Positions 50,730-59,036 of a DNA stretch of 64,000 bases are shown one piece after another. The stretch is from a virus. The translations under genes and the position numbers were made by a program. How positions within the stretch are numbered: position 1 is the first letter of the stretch; every line of letters begins with the position of its first letter. The stretch is taken from positions 1 to 64,000 of IMG/VR virus record IMGVR_UViG_3300037225_000673; one strand, given 5' to 3'. The notes below the pieces were generated by a model. The model did no database searches. It worked only from the letters and a program-made list of their open reading frames with translations, and was not told the DNA's origin.

Positions 50730-50751
50730 GTCCTCTGAAGGCTCAGAGGAC
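50730..50751 (+). promoter_or_regulatory. Hairpin covering the lipoprotein ribosome site
   Basis: GTCCTCTGA (50730-50738) pairs with TCAGAGGAC (50743-50751) around AGGC. The 3' strand contains the ribosome site AGAGGA five bases before ATG 50754, so folding would hide it. A translational control element or a terminator-like stem. Confidence 0.6.
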
Positions 50752-50753
50752 AT

Positions 50754-50987
50754 ATGCGAATACACCTAATTAGTCTGATACTATTGACGTCTTGCGGAAC
50801 AACTCCGCCAAAATCACCAGAACCAATAGAAGTAGATACAAGGTCTACAATAGATTATACGACACCTAATGAAAATGTTGGGATTGTTTTTGAAGACAAT
50901 CGAGATAGCGAACGCACAGAGCATGCTCCGCCACCAACATCTACATATAAGATTTCAAGCAAAACAAAAGAAACTTCAGCGAAGTAG
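50754..50987 (+). CDS. Small lipoprotein
   Basis: A 77-aa protein with a signal peptide and lipobox ILLTSCGTT (Cys at residue 14). The mature part is polar and Pro/Thr-rich, so it would extend from a membrane. May function at the envelope, for example as a Rz1-like spanin partner, but it is not clearly one. Confidence 0.65.
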   Translation: MRIHLISLILLTSCGTTPPKSPEPIEVDTRSTIDYTTPNENVGIVFEDNRDSERTEHAPPPTSTYKISSKTKETSAK

Positions 50988-50992
50988 GCTAT

Positions 50993-51466
50993 ATGAAAAA
51001 GCCACTTCGTATTATCTTTTTGGATTTCGACGGTGTGATGAATAACGCCGGATCATTAGACAAAATAGATCCGTTAGATTCTAAAGCAATACAATTACTC
51101 AATGATCTTGTCAATGCAACAGATGCTTGCATTGTAATTTCTTCTTCGTGGAGGATTGGTAATACGCTGCACTGGATTCAGCTGATGATGGCAAGGGCCG
51201 GCTTCAAGTTCCCTGAGAAAATCATCGGGGCAACAATGGAGATTTCGGACAAGACCAATGGTGGTATTTGGGTTTCTAAAACTCGCGGTCAAGAAATTGC
51301 TCTATGGCTTGAACAGGTTTCGGTTGACTCGTTTGTAATATTTGACGACGAAAGTGATATGGATCCCGTTACAGATCATCTTGTAAAAACAACATTTGAA
51401 ACAGGTCTTTTGGAAGAGCATATTGAACGAGCAAAGAAACTACTATTACCGTTCGGGTTGATATGA
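50993..51466 (+). CDS. HAD-family phosphatase (RNA-repair type)
   Basis: A 157-aa protein: FLDFDGVMN (catalytic Asp pair), ISSSWR (motif II), RGQEIALWLE and FVIFDDESDM (motif IV). This compact HAD type is known from 'Swiss Army Knife' RNA repair proteins. It would remove terminal phosphates. It overlaps the next gene by ATGA and sits in the repair cluster upstream of RtcB. Confidence 0.75.
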   Translation: MKKPLRIIFLDFDGVMNNAGSLDKIDPLDSKAIQLLNDLVNATDACIVISSSWRIGNTLHWIQLMMARAGFKFPEKIIGATMEISDKTNGGIWVSKTRGQEIALWLEQVSVDSFVIFDDESDMDPVTDHLVKTTFETGLLEEHIERAKKLLLPFGLI

Positions 51467-51672
51467 AATTATTAGATATTCAAAGAGACTCTAAAGTTAT
51501 ATGCCAATGTTCAGACGGATCAGATTATTTGACGTTTAAGCATATTGATGGTATGTACAGCTTCTGTGTCACTGAAAATGGAAATGTAGTACACCTGTAC
51601 TGTATGACCGAATTGTCCCTACAACCGGACGGTTCATATAAGCTCGATCCGCTATCAAGCGGCCAATCGTAA
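51463..51672 (+). CDS. Small hypothetical protein
   Basis: A 69-aa protein starting by overlap with the HAD stop. Beta-rich (YLTFKHIDGMYSFCV). It overlaps the 3' end of the convergent homing gene by 18 bases. Unrecognised. Confidence 0.55.
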   Translation: MKLLDIQRDSKVICQCSDGSDYLTFKHIDGMYSFCVTENGNVVHLYCMTELSLQPDGSYKLDPLSSGQS

Positions 51673-52443
51673 TCTCCAGGCTCTAGTTTTGATACTACTT
51701 TCCGTTCTGCCCAATTTCTCAGCTGCTTTTTTGTATGGGAATTTTAATACAATCGCGTCTTCTCTCGGAGTCCATCTGCGAACTTCCCATGTTCTCTTTA
51801 CCATGCTAGCTGGGCGCACCCAGGCCTTAGCAACATCGGCTGATGCAAGCTTCCTATCCAAACAAAGACATCCAGGATAATATAGTTCGCTAATTAGCTT
51901 TTGAGCATCTTCACAAAAAACACATATATTATAAGCATTATCTCGCTTATTTGGCTTACTAACTTTTATCTGACCAGTTTTTCTGAATATGAAATCAATA
52001 TATGCGCGGCACAAAACAGGACTTGTTGTTACCAAAGATATGAATGGTTGCCTGGCTGTCATTCCCAGAGAGCCATCGCCGTCAATTACACCTCTCCAAT
52101 AATCAATCTCTGAAAATTTAACTATTGGCGGAGCAATGATTTTCGACTTCTTACCATATGGTAGGCCTAATGAATTCAATGTTGTTCTAAATTCCAAATC
52201 ATACACTGTCCAAACTACCGATGTGTAATTTTTCTTGAAATTAGTATTGCGCGTTCTTTCTCTAATAGAAGAATTTACAGATATTAACCGTTGAAAACGT
52301 TCAAGTAAAGGCAGGTCTTCTTTTTGAATTTCGATTTCTGCGTGCCCGCGATTTCTAGTATTTTGAGATAGATGTCCATCAGTCTGTAAGAACCCAAAAA
52401 GATAGGCCAACTCAGGATTTGTAAGATTAAAATGATATACCAT
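51655..52443 (-). CDS. LAGLIDADG homing endonuclease
   Basis: A 262-aa protein on the opposite strand to its neighbours. Two LAGLIDADG-type helices: LAYLFGFLQTDGHLS and YWRGVIDGDGSLG. C-terminal residues 215-262 resemble a Myb/SANT or HTH (WTPREDAIVLKFPYKKAAE) DNA-binding end. It probably moves as a free-standing homing gene; it separates the HAD gene from RtcB. Confidence 0.88.
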   Translation of the reverse strand: MVYHFNLTNPELAYLFGFLQTDGHLSQNTRNRGHAEIEIQKEDLPLLERFQRLISVNSSIRERTRNTNFKKNYTSVVWTVYDLEFRTTLNSLGLPYGKKSKIIAPPIVKFSEIDYWRGVIDGDGSLGMTARQPFISLVTTSPVLCRAYIDFIFRKTGQIKVSKPNKRDNAYNICVFCEDAQKLISELYYPGCLCLDRKLASADVAKAWVRPASMVKRTWEVRRWTPREDAIVLKFPYKKAAEKLGRTESSIKTRAWRLRLAA

Positions 52444-52465
52444 AATTATATGATATATCCACTTT

Positions 52466-53881
52466 ATGGAGACCGATGTGTCTTTTAAATATATTGCTCA
52501 AAAAATTAGTGATTCTCAGTACGTTCTTCCTAAAGTTGGAACTATGAAAACTGATGCTAAAGTATTTTTCTCAGAGGAGCTTTATGAAGCCTCCGAGGAA
52601 AATTACTGGAAGCAACTTCATGATGCCGCTTCATATGAAGGTGTCACCGGAGTATATGGATTGCCAGATGGCCATTCTGGGTTTGGTGTTCCAATTGGTT
52701 GCGTTATTGTTACTGATGGAACGCTAATACAAGCCGGCTCTGGCTATGATATAAATTGTGGAATAATTTGTTTGAAGGTAAATCTTACGGCCAATTCTGT
52801 TAAAAGTTTTTACAAAAGAGAGCAATGGATTCGTGAAGTTGAAAAAAGGGTATCTTCAGGAATCGGATCTGGGCGACCTAAACTAATGCCAACCTTTAGC
52901 GATAAGAAGGTTCAGGAAATTCTTCGCTATGGAGCCAAGGCTCTAGGTGCACACAAAGAAATTTGTGAAAGACAATATATCCCTGTGCCAGACGAAATGG
53001 ACTTTACAGTCATTGAAAAGGCTTATGCTAAGGTATCGTCTCAGCTCGGCTCTGCCGGCGGCGGAAATCATCATTGTGAGCTACAAGTAGATCAGGATAG
53101 TGGTGATGTATATGTAATGGTTCATTGCGGTTCGCGTGGATATGGATATCAGACAGCGAAACACTTCTTCTATGCCGGAGCCGAACTTCGTGGATTACCA
53201 AAAAATAGACGTGAAGATTCATGGCTTAGAATAGACGAACCTCTTGGTAAAGAATATTGGGCTTATCACAATAGCGCGGCAAACTTCGCAATTGCTAATC
53301 GTCACATTATAATCAGCGGAATTAAAGATGCTCTTCAAGAAGTTTTTAATGCAGACTCAGAAGTATATTACGAAATTAGCCACAATCTAATTCAGGAAGA
53401 AACTTTAATTCTTCCAGATGGAAGTACAACAAAAGGATTTGTCCATCGTAAAGGGGCAACTAGAGCCTTTCCAGCAGGTCACCCAGATCTTATTGGTACA
53501 ATATGGGAAAAGACAGGCCACCCTTGTTTAATTCCAGGATCAATGTACGATGGAGCGGCTATTCTCTTTGCCGAACCAGGGGCGCATCAATCCGCTTGTT
53601 CTGTAAACCATGGATCTGGTAGAAAGATGGCTCGTGGAGAAGCTCGTCGCAAACTAGAACATAAACAATTAAAAATTGATGATGATATGAAAACGGTTAA
53701 GCGTAAACTTGGAGGAGTTGAGATCGAGGGTATAGCAATTAACAACAAGCACACGCCACTTGATGAATGTAGTCATGTATATAAGGATCTTGATACTGTG
53801 CTTGAGGTATTGACAACAAACAATATAGCAAGAATAGATAAAAGGCTTTATCCTGTAGCAAATATCAAGGGAGTTGATTAA
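52466..53881 (+). CDS. rtcB: RtcB-type RNA ligase
   Basis: A 471-aa protein with the RtcB fold: GLPDGHSGFGVPIG and SGYDINCGI (active-site loops), GSAGGGNHHCEL (about residues 195-206), HCGSRGYG (about 218-225), HRKGATRAFPAG (about 326-337) and MYDGAAIL. It seals RNA 2',3'-cyclic phosphate ends to 5'-OH using GTP, the reaction used for tRNA splicing and repair. Length and motifs are near complete. Probable ligase of the permuted tRNAs in this window. Confidence 0.9.
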   Translation: METDVSFKYIAQKISDSQYVLPKVGTMKTDAKVFFSEELYEASEENYWKQLHDAASYEGVTGVYGLPDGHSGFGVPIGCVIVTDGTLIQAGSGYDINCGIICLKVNLTANSVKSFYKREQWIREVEKRVSSGIGSGRPKLMPTFSDKKVQEILRYGAKALGAHKEICERQYIPVPDEMDFTVIEKAYAKVSSQLGSAGGGNHHCELQVDQDSGDVYVMVHCGSRGYGYQTAKHFFYAGAELRGLPKNRREDSWLRIDEPLGKEYWAYHNSAANFAIANRHIIISGIKDALQEVFNADSEVYYEISHNLIQEETLILPDGSTTKGFVHRKGATRAFPAGHPDLIGTIWEKTGHPCLIPGSMYDGAAILFAEPGAHQSACSVNHGSGRKMARGEARRKLEHKQLKIDDDMKTVKRKLGGVEIEGIAINNKHTPLDECSHVYKDLDTVLEVLTTNNIARIDKRLYPVANIKGVD

Positions 53882-54186
53882 TGGAACATCTGTTCGGCGA
53901 AGTTATATGTGAGGCAACTCAGAAGTTGAAAGATGTCGGTTTGTATGCCAGGACTGTGAGTGGCAGTAAAATTCGTGGCGGCTCGCACAAGAGGTATGAT
54001 GGTAGCGATATCGGAGTTGTCTACGGATACTTTACACTGGAGGTTCTAGAACATGGCGGAGTTGTTATTACGATTGCTAAAGATTCATTAGAGGAAGCCA
54101 CGCAATTCCTGATTGATAATATCAAGCCTGGAGTTTCTGATGAGCCTCCGATAATACTCCACCGAGGCTGGCCACAGGATTATTAA
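53881..54186 (+). CDS. Hypothetical protein
   Basis: A 101-aa protein coupled to RtcB (TAATG). Alpha/beta; a basic loop KIRGGSHKRYDGSD lies in the middle. Unrecognised; its location suggests an accessory of RNA repair, as guess. Confidence 0.6.
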   Translation: MEHLFGEVICEATQKLKDVGLYARTVSGSKIRGGSHKRYDGSDIGVVYGYFTLEVLEHGGVVITIAKDSLEEATQFLIDNIKPGVSDEPPIILHRGWPQDY

Positions 54187-54223
54187 AGATTGAAGGACAC
54201 ATAGCTGATGTCAATAAACAATT

Positions 54224-54319
54224 ATGTTTCTAGAGGCTAGGAAATATGCATATCAAGATGTACTTAAAATGATTTCCGAGATTGAGGATAAAGCAAGTCA
54301 CGGCTGTTATAATGACTAG
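54224..54319 (+). CDS. Very small ORF
   Basis: A 31-aa frame (MFLEARKYAYQ... to GCYND) before a Cys-rich gene. Helical and acidic. No strong ribosome site, so low confidence. Confidence 0.3.
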   Translation: MFLEARKYAYQDVLKMISEIEDKASHGCYND

Positions 54320-54328
54320 TGAGATTTA

Positions 54329-54661
54329 ATGTATTGCGACTTCTGCACCTGCACCATGTGTCAGAACGGATGTTCTGATGTCATCGCTTATCATGTAGAC
54401 GATCCTCCAACTAGAATCTTGGGCGATTACGAACTTTGGCATGCGCAATGCGAAGATGGCCGATGGATCTGTGATACATGCTACCATTACGAATGCTGTG
54501 TGGATGCCGGCAGCGATCCTTGCGACGGTCTCTGCGGCCAGTATAAGTGTGAGCACCGGCCGAAACTTATGTCAGAATGGACATTTTGGACGTATCATCC
54601 AGTGGTTGAGTGTGAGATAGCCACAGACAAACAAATTACATTGACTAATTTAGTCTCTTGA
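54329..54661 (+). CDS. Cys-rich protein
   Basis: A 110-aa protein with about 17 Cys in groups (CDFCTCTMCQNGC, WICDTCYHYECC, DPCDGLCGQYKC), spaced like multiple zinc ribbons. It may bind two or three zinc ions. Not recognised. Confidence 0.6.
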   Translation: MYCDFCTCTMCQNGCSDVIAYHVDDPPTRILGDYELWHAQCEDGRWICDTCYHYECCVDAGSDPCDGLCGQYKCEHRPKLMSEWTFWTYHPVVECEIATDKQITLTNLVS

Positions 54662-54679
54662 ATTATCATCAGATCAATT

Positions 54680-54979
54680 ATGATTCACTTCGAAACTATC
54701 TGGAACGCGGCCGAGAGCGTAGTGAAGAGCTACACCGACCTCGGACGCAAGGAGATCCTTGGCCAAGTCAGAGCCGGAGTTGACAATCTGGCAGACTCCG
54801 ACTCAATAGCCGAGTACAACGACGCCCTTGGCGACGTCCTGTTCGGACTATGTGCGCTCTGTGCCCACCTCGAAGAGAAGAAGAACTTGCAGCTAAACTC
54901 GGCCGCAGCGCTGGCGCAAGCCATCGAACGAAAGCGCGCCGAGATTCTTGCCCTAACCGCAAAGGAACCGGAAAGATAA
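54680..54979 (+). CDS. Possible MazG-like small protein
   Basis: A 99-aa helical protein. EYNDALGDVLFGLCAL resembles the MazG/all-alpha NTP pyrophosphatase Glu-Asp helix, but the ExxE half is weak. GC and codon use look richer than in neighbours. Tentative. Confidence 0.4.
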   Translation: MIHFETIWNAAESVVKSYTDLGRKEILGQVRAGVDNLADSDSIAEYNDALGDVLFGLCALCAHLEEKKNLQLNSAAALAQAIERKRAEILALTAKEPER

Positions 54980-54983
54980 GCTC

Positions 54984-55562
54984 ATGAAAGCATTGGCACT
55001 ACTTTCTATCCTTCTGGTAACTAACGTAGCTTTAGCACAAGGTGATCGTGTAAAGGGCCACATCAAACCGCTTCCTGAAGAGTTTCTTCAAACTCCAGTA
55101 ACTTTGAGATGCGGAGTAAGCATCATAGAGAACGTTGAAAAGCGAAATGGAAAGTTAGTAAGACAAGAACTTACAGAACTAGATGTCAAGACACTTGACA
55201 CTGTCTGTTCAAGAGTTGCTGTAAGTTATAGTGACTTTCTTTCAGCTCATCATATGGGGACTCAATCTGCTGAAAAGTTTCACTGGGAAGTGTCACTACT
55301 GCCTGATACTAAAGATTATCGGTGCCTGAACGACACCAAGTACCGCTTCTATAGCCGTAAGGTTCAAGAGGGAGATGTGTCGGTTGATGGTTACACAGAT
55401 GAATTTCAGCGGTATACATTCTCGTTATCGAATCGAAATAGCAAATATTTCAAAACAGTATTCGCGCATGAAGTCTTTCATGCAATGAATTACTTTAATA
55501 GAATTTCAGATACCGAAACCTTGGCAGAAGCTTTCACGGCACAGCTGGGTTATGGAAGATGA
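54984..55562 (+). CDS. Secreted zinc metalloprotease
   Basis: A 192-aa protein with a signal peptide (KALALLSILLVTNVALAQ) and a zincin motif HEVFHAMNYF (HExxH, about residue 161), followed by a Glu-containing helix ETLAEAFTAQLGYG as third ligand candidate. It probably acts in the periplasm or outside the cell, on envelope proteins or fibres. The stop overlaps the next gene by four bases. Confidence 0.7.
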   Translation: MKALALLSILLVTNVALAQGDRVKGHIKPLPEEFLQTPVTLRCGVSIIENVEKRNGKLVRQELTELDVKTLDTVCSRVAVSYSDFLSAHHMGTQSAEKFHWEVSLLPDTKDYRCLNDTKYRFYSRKVQEGDVSVDGYTDEFQRYTFSLSNRNSKYFKTVFAHEVFHAMNYFNRISDTETLAEAFTAQLGYGR

Positions 55563-55750
55563 ACCTGGAACAAATAGCAATATTAATAGTTCTGGTCATA
55601 TGCCTTGTTGGTCTGGCGTGGTTTACTAAGCTTTCAATTCGGGATACTAGAAGAGTACATGAATTGCGCTCTCAGGTTCATCAAAGATACCTCAATAAAG
55701 TTTTGAAGCGCCGCAAATTGACGATGAATTTCCTAAGGAAAACCCAATGA
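55559..55750 (+). CDS. Small single-pass membrane protein
   Basis: A 63-aa protein: one membrane helix (IAILIVLVICLVGLAWF) and a basic cytoplasmic tail with a coiled-coil feel. Such a small protein may be a lysis or membrane-associated factor. Overlaps both neighbours by four bases. Confidence 0.55.
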   Translation: MNLEQIAILIVLVICLVGLAWFTKLSIRDTRRVHELRSQVHQRYLNKVLKRRKLTMNFLRKTQ

Positions 55751-56064
55751 AGTGGATGCGATTGCGATTCGAGGCGAATGAAGATGATTACCGCCCAATC
55801 AAATGGCCGCCACCCGGTCCCTATTGGTGCTCTGGATACCTCTGCGGCAAAGTTGGCGCAGCAATCGTGATCGCACTTATTCCGCTGGATGACTCAACAC
55901 CCGAGGATGATAGCCACTCGGTTGCAGAGAAAATCGTCATGGAATTCTGGTCCGAGGCAAAAAACATCGAAACTTCTGGCGCACAATGGCGCGACGAAAT
56001 CAAATTCTCAGAGAGATTCGCCTGCCCGAGCTGGTGGGACGAGAAATTATCGCGGGTGTGCTAA
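55747..56064 (+). CDS. Hypothetical protein
   Basis: A 105-aa protein, coupled to the membrane gene. Trp and Pro rich N-terminus (YRPIKWPPPGPYW), helix in the second half. Unrecognised. Confidence 0.6.
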   Translation: MKWMRLRFEANEDDYRPIKWPPPGPYWCSGYLCGKVGAAIVIALIPLDDSTPEDDSHSVAEKIVMEFWSEAKNIETSGAQWRDEIKFSERFACPSWWDEKLSRVC

Positions 56065-56248
56065 AAATATTAGCCTGCCCAGTGAAATATTATTTGCAAT
56101 TATCCAAATTGTTTGGTAATTAAGTGGTTCCGTTCGGGGATGGACATGGGAAAATTTCAACCAGTCACGAGAATTGCTAATTAATTCAACATATTAGCGA
56201 AAATCATTTAGTGCATAACGCAAGTACGCATAGTGCACCATATCATCT

Positions 56249-56944
56249 ATGGATGATAAAGAGTGCTCAGTATGTCATGAAGTAAAACCGATAACTGTCT
56301 TTAGGTGGAAGCGCAAGAAATTCAATGAACGAATTTCTATGTGTGATGTATGCGATCCAATATATCGCGCAGAAAGATATCAGCGCAGAAAAGATCATGT
56401 ATTAGCTCTTGGTCGAGCTTCTTTAGAACGAAGGCGCGAAAAGATTGCCAGAGAGGGCGTTCCTAACGATGACCGGCGTTGTATAGAATGCTTAGAAATA
56501 AAGCCAGCTGATAATTTTCGTTGGATAAATATAGCCCTTGGATATCGCGCGGCTAGATGTAAACCATGTGATGCTATATTTAGATCTTATACATATCCAG
56601 ATCGAAAAGACGACATCATTGCCAGTAATAAACGTCAATATGCAAAATTACGTTCGTTATTAGACAGTTTAAAAACAGGACCTTGTTGTGATTGTGGGAA
56701 AAATTTTCCAGTCGAGGCTATGGATTTTGACCACCTAGATCCAACAACAAAGATAGATAAGTTATCTTCTATAGTCTATAAAGGATCGGAGCCTTTGTTG
56801 TTAGCTGAAGTGGCAAAGTGTGAATTAGTTTGCTCAAATTGTCACAGAATTAGAACTCATAATAGACGGAAAGAGAATAAAAATGGACAAAGAGAACCTA
56901 GGGCCAGCAGAAAGAATTCTTCAGACGGTACTGGCGTACAGTGA
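56249..56944 (+). CDS. HNH endonuclease with zinc knuckles
   Basis: A 231-aa protein. Two similar N-terminal zinc modules (CSVCHEVKPITVFRW, CIECLEIKPADNFRW) precede the HNH: CCDCGKNFPVEAMDFDHLD and LVCSNCHRIRTHNRR. Homing-type nuclease, preceded by a 184-base AT-rich gap. The end overlaps the next gene by 62 bases. Confidence 0.8.
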   Translation: MDDKECSVCHEVKPITVFRWKRKKFNERISMCDVCDPIYRAERYQRRKDHVLALGRASLERRREKIAREGVPNDDRRCIECLEIKPADNFRWINIALGYRAARCKPCDAIFRSYTYPDRKDDIIASNKRQYAKLRSLLDSLKTGPCCDCGKNFPVEAMDFDHLDPTTKIDKLSSIVYKGSEPLLLAEVAKCELVCSNCHRIRTHNRRKENKNGQREPRASRKNSSDGTGVQ

Positions 56945-58742
56945 TCATCTTATACATAATCGTTGTGGAATTATTATAACAGACGCTCGTACAACTGTCG
57001 GTGTTCGATGGGAGCCTGTTACGCACAAGATTGAAGGCGGTCAGAAGTCGGTCTATAAGCTAGCGAAAATTGGCAAGAAAACCACCAAGACGCTGATCGG
57101 AACCCTGCGCGACGACAAGAAAATTGTCACCGCCAATGGTGCTGTTATTGGTGAATATCGTGAAGCTGGCATCTTCCCGGAAGTTGCGGCTTGGATGTAT
57201 CGCCAAGTCTCCGAGGTTTGGAAGCTTGACCACGAGTTTGCTGCCAAATGGGCATCACATGCCTTCTCCGAGGACCACCGCGACTTGAAGGTCGTACTCG
57301 CGGCATTCATGTTGGTTCAATCCCGCAAGGGAGATCCAATCGTGGACAATGGCAAATTGGCTTTCTACGACGCGGATTATCGCGATGTAGGTGAAGCTAT
57401 GATGCTTATCTACAGCAAGAATGGGAAAGATATGAATCCCAAGCTGTTGCTGCGCATGCATGATCTACTTCGGCTGCCGGAAGTTGCGCAAATCAATCGT
57501 GAGCTTGGTTTCGGCCGTTCAGATCGCAAGCCATTCATTGGGCGTTGGGCAAAGGTCGTTGAGAAGTGGCTGCAATATCGCGAGGAAAACCCCAAGCTAC
57601 TTGAGGGTTTGATCAAGGCCGGCTTCCGAAGCACAGTCATGAGCCTCGCGCAACGCGTTGGCTACAAGCCGGCATCTCCTAAGTTCTTTGAACTTCTGCG
57701 CTGGAAGCAGAAGCAAGCGGACGACGGCCGTCGTGAGATGGCTATCGGTGTTGCCGTCACTGAAGCTGAGTCTTGGGAAGGTCTTAGCGAAGAGCAAATC
57801 TGCGAACGGATCCAATCCGAGCGCATTGGCCTCAAGCGAGTTGAGGGTATGTTGCCAAAGAACATTGGCCTCACACGTGCAATCATGGCGTCAATCATTG
57901 AGGCGAATCTCATGTCCGATAAGGATTTGATCATTCGAACACCCACTCTAGAGGAATTGGGTCTCCTTAATGTCAATGACATCAAGGTTCGTTGGGAACG
58001 CGCTATCAAGAACTCAGAAGATATGCGTGCAGCCAATATCGCACGCAATGTAACTTCAACCGAAATCAAAGAGAAGCTACAAGACGGCGCTGATAATGCT
58101 ATCAAGAAGGCGGCTGAAGAAGTGATCAAGGGAATTAGAATCTACTTCATCGTAGATATATCTGGTTCTATGAATGCTTCTTTGCAAATGGCAAAGGAAT
58201 ATGTAGCTAAATTCGTTCAGGGTATTCCCCTTGATCATATTCATGCTTGTGTATTCAATACTCAAGCACGCGAAGTTCCTTTGCGGGTTGCCAGCAAGGC
58301 CGGAATTGATAATGCTTTCATGGGTTTCCGTGCCAGTGGTGGAACTGATTACGGCTGCGGCGTGCGCTACATGACACGGTTCAAGCCAAAGGATGACGAA
58401 GATTCAATCATCGTCTTCGTTGGTGATGAAGGCCAACATCCAACCTTCGAGAATGATGTTCGGAATTCCGGACTTCGCCCGATGGCCTTTGGTTTGATCA
58501 AGGTGCCAGGTGACCGTGGTTCTTGCGTGGTTGATACGGCGGCAAGGCTCAACATTCCTTGCTTCAATATCGATAGCCGAACCTTCGAGGATGTTTACGC
58601 AATTCCGCGTACGCTTCGAAATCTAATTGCGGCAACACCAGTTCGGCAAACTCCTGCTGTGGCATACTCGTTCGTTCGAGAAACTTTGGTTGACAAGATC
58701 ATCAAGGTTGATTTGTTAGTCAAACCCGCATGGGCTGCTTAA
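56883..58742 (+). CDS. vWA protein with helical repeat N-terminus, possibly Ro60-like
   Basis: A 619-aa protein. The C-terminal vWA domain has MIDAS DISGSM, ASGGTDYG and FVGDEGQHP. The region in front (residues 100-400) is an all-helical repeat scaffold, as in TROVE/Ro60 proteins that bind misfolded RNAs and Y RNAs. Homology to TROVE by eye is suggestive only. Ro60-type genes often sit near RtcB in bacteria, as here. It might handle tRNA-like or structured RNAs. Confidence 0.55.
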   Translation: MDKENLGPAERILQTVLAYSDHLIHNRCGIIITDARTTVGVRWEPVTHKIEGGQKSVYKLAKIGKKTTKTLIGTLRDDKKIVTANGAVIGEYREAGIFPEVAAWMYRQVSEVWKLDHEFAAKWASHAFSEDHRDLKVVLAAFMLVQSRKGDPIVDNGKLAFYDADYRDVGEAMMLIYSKNGKDMNPKLLLRMHDLLRLPEVAQINRELGFGRSDRKPFIGRWAKVVEKWLQYREENPKLLEGLIKAGFRSTVMSLAQRVGYKPASPKFFELLRWKQKQADDGRREMAIGVAVTEAESWEGLSEEQICERIQSERIGLKRVEGMLPKNIGLTRAIMASIIEANLMSDKDLIIRTPTLEELGLLNVNDIKVRWERAIKNSEDMRAANIARNVTSTEIKEKLQDGADNAIKKAAEEVIKGIRIYFIVDISGSMNASLQMAKEYVAKFVQGIPLDHIHACVFNTQAREVPLRVASKAGIDNAFMGFRASGGTDYGCGVRYMTRFKPKDDEDSIIVFVGDEGQHPTFENDVRNSGLRPMAFGLIKVPGDRGSCVVDTAARLNIPCFNIDSRTFEDVYAIPRTLRNLIAATPVRQTPAVAYSFVRETLVDKIIKVDLLVKPAWAA

Positions 58743-58744
58743 TT

Positions 58745-59035
58745 ATGAAGATTCTTAGCGATGCACAATGGGCCAGTCTTACAGATCAACAACTTGAAAA
58801 TGAGCTTGAACGCCGCAAAGAGAAAAGAGAAAGAGAAGCTAGAGCTACATGCACAGTAGAAATTAGGGATCGAGGCCCTGGGTTCGCTGAAGAGCTGTGT
58901 GGCGCTCCTGTGTTTGTCTCGGACAGATGCGAAAAGCATGCAAAATTTGAGTCAAAGTTTCTTAGTGATCTATTAAGTGAAACGGAAACCAAGATGATTG
59001 GAATAAAGAAGCGGCTCAAAGAACTAGGTAGCTAA
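58745..59035 (+). CDS. Small helical protein
   Basis: A 96-aa protein (MKILSDAQW...) with a strongly charged helix (RRKEKREREARA) and CTVEIRDRGPG, CGAPVFVSDRCEKH possibly binding zinc. Unrecognised. Confidence 0.6.
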   Translation: MKILSDAQWASLTDQQLENELERRKEKREREARATCTVEIRDRGPGFAEELCGAPVFVSDRCEKHAKFESKFLSDLLSETETKMIGIKKRLKELGS

Positions 59036-59036
59036 T

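Noticed and set aside
54730-54962. Minus-strand frames opposite the gene at 54680
   Set aside because: They are antisense shadows of a GC-rich gene and have no ribosome sites.
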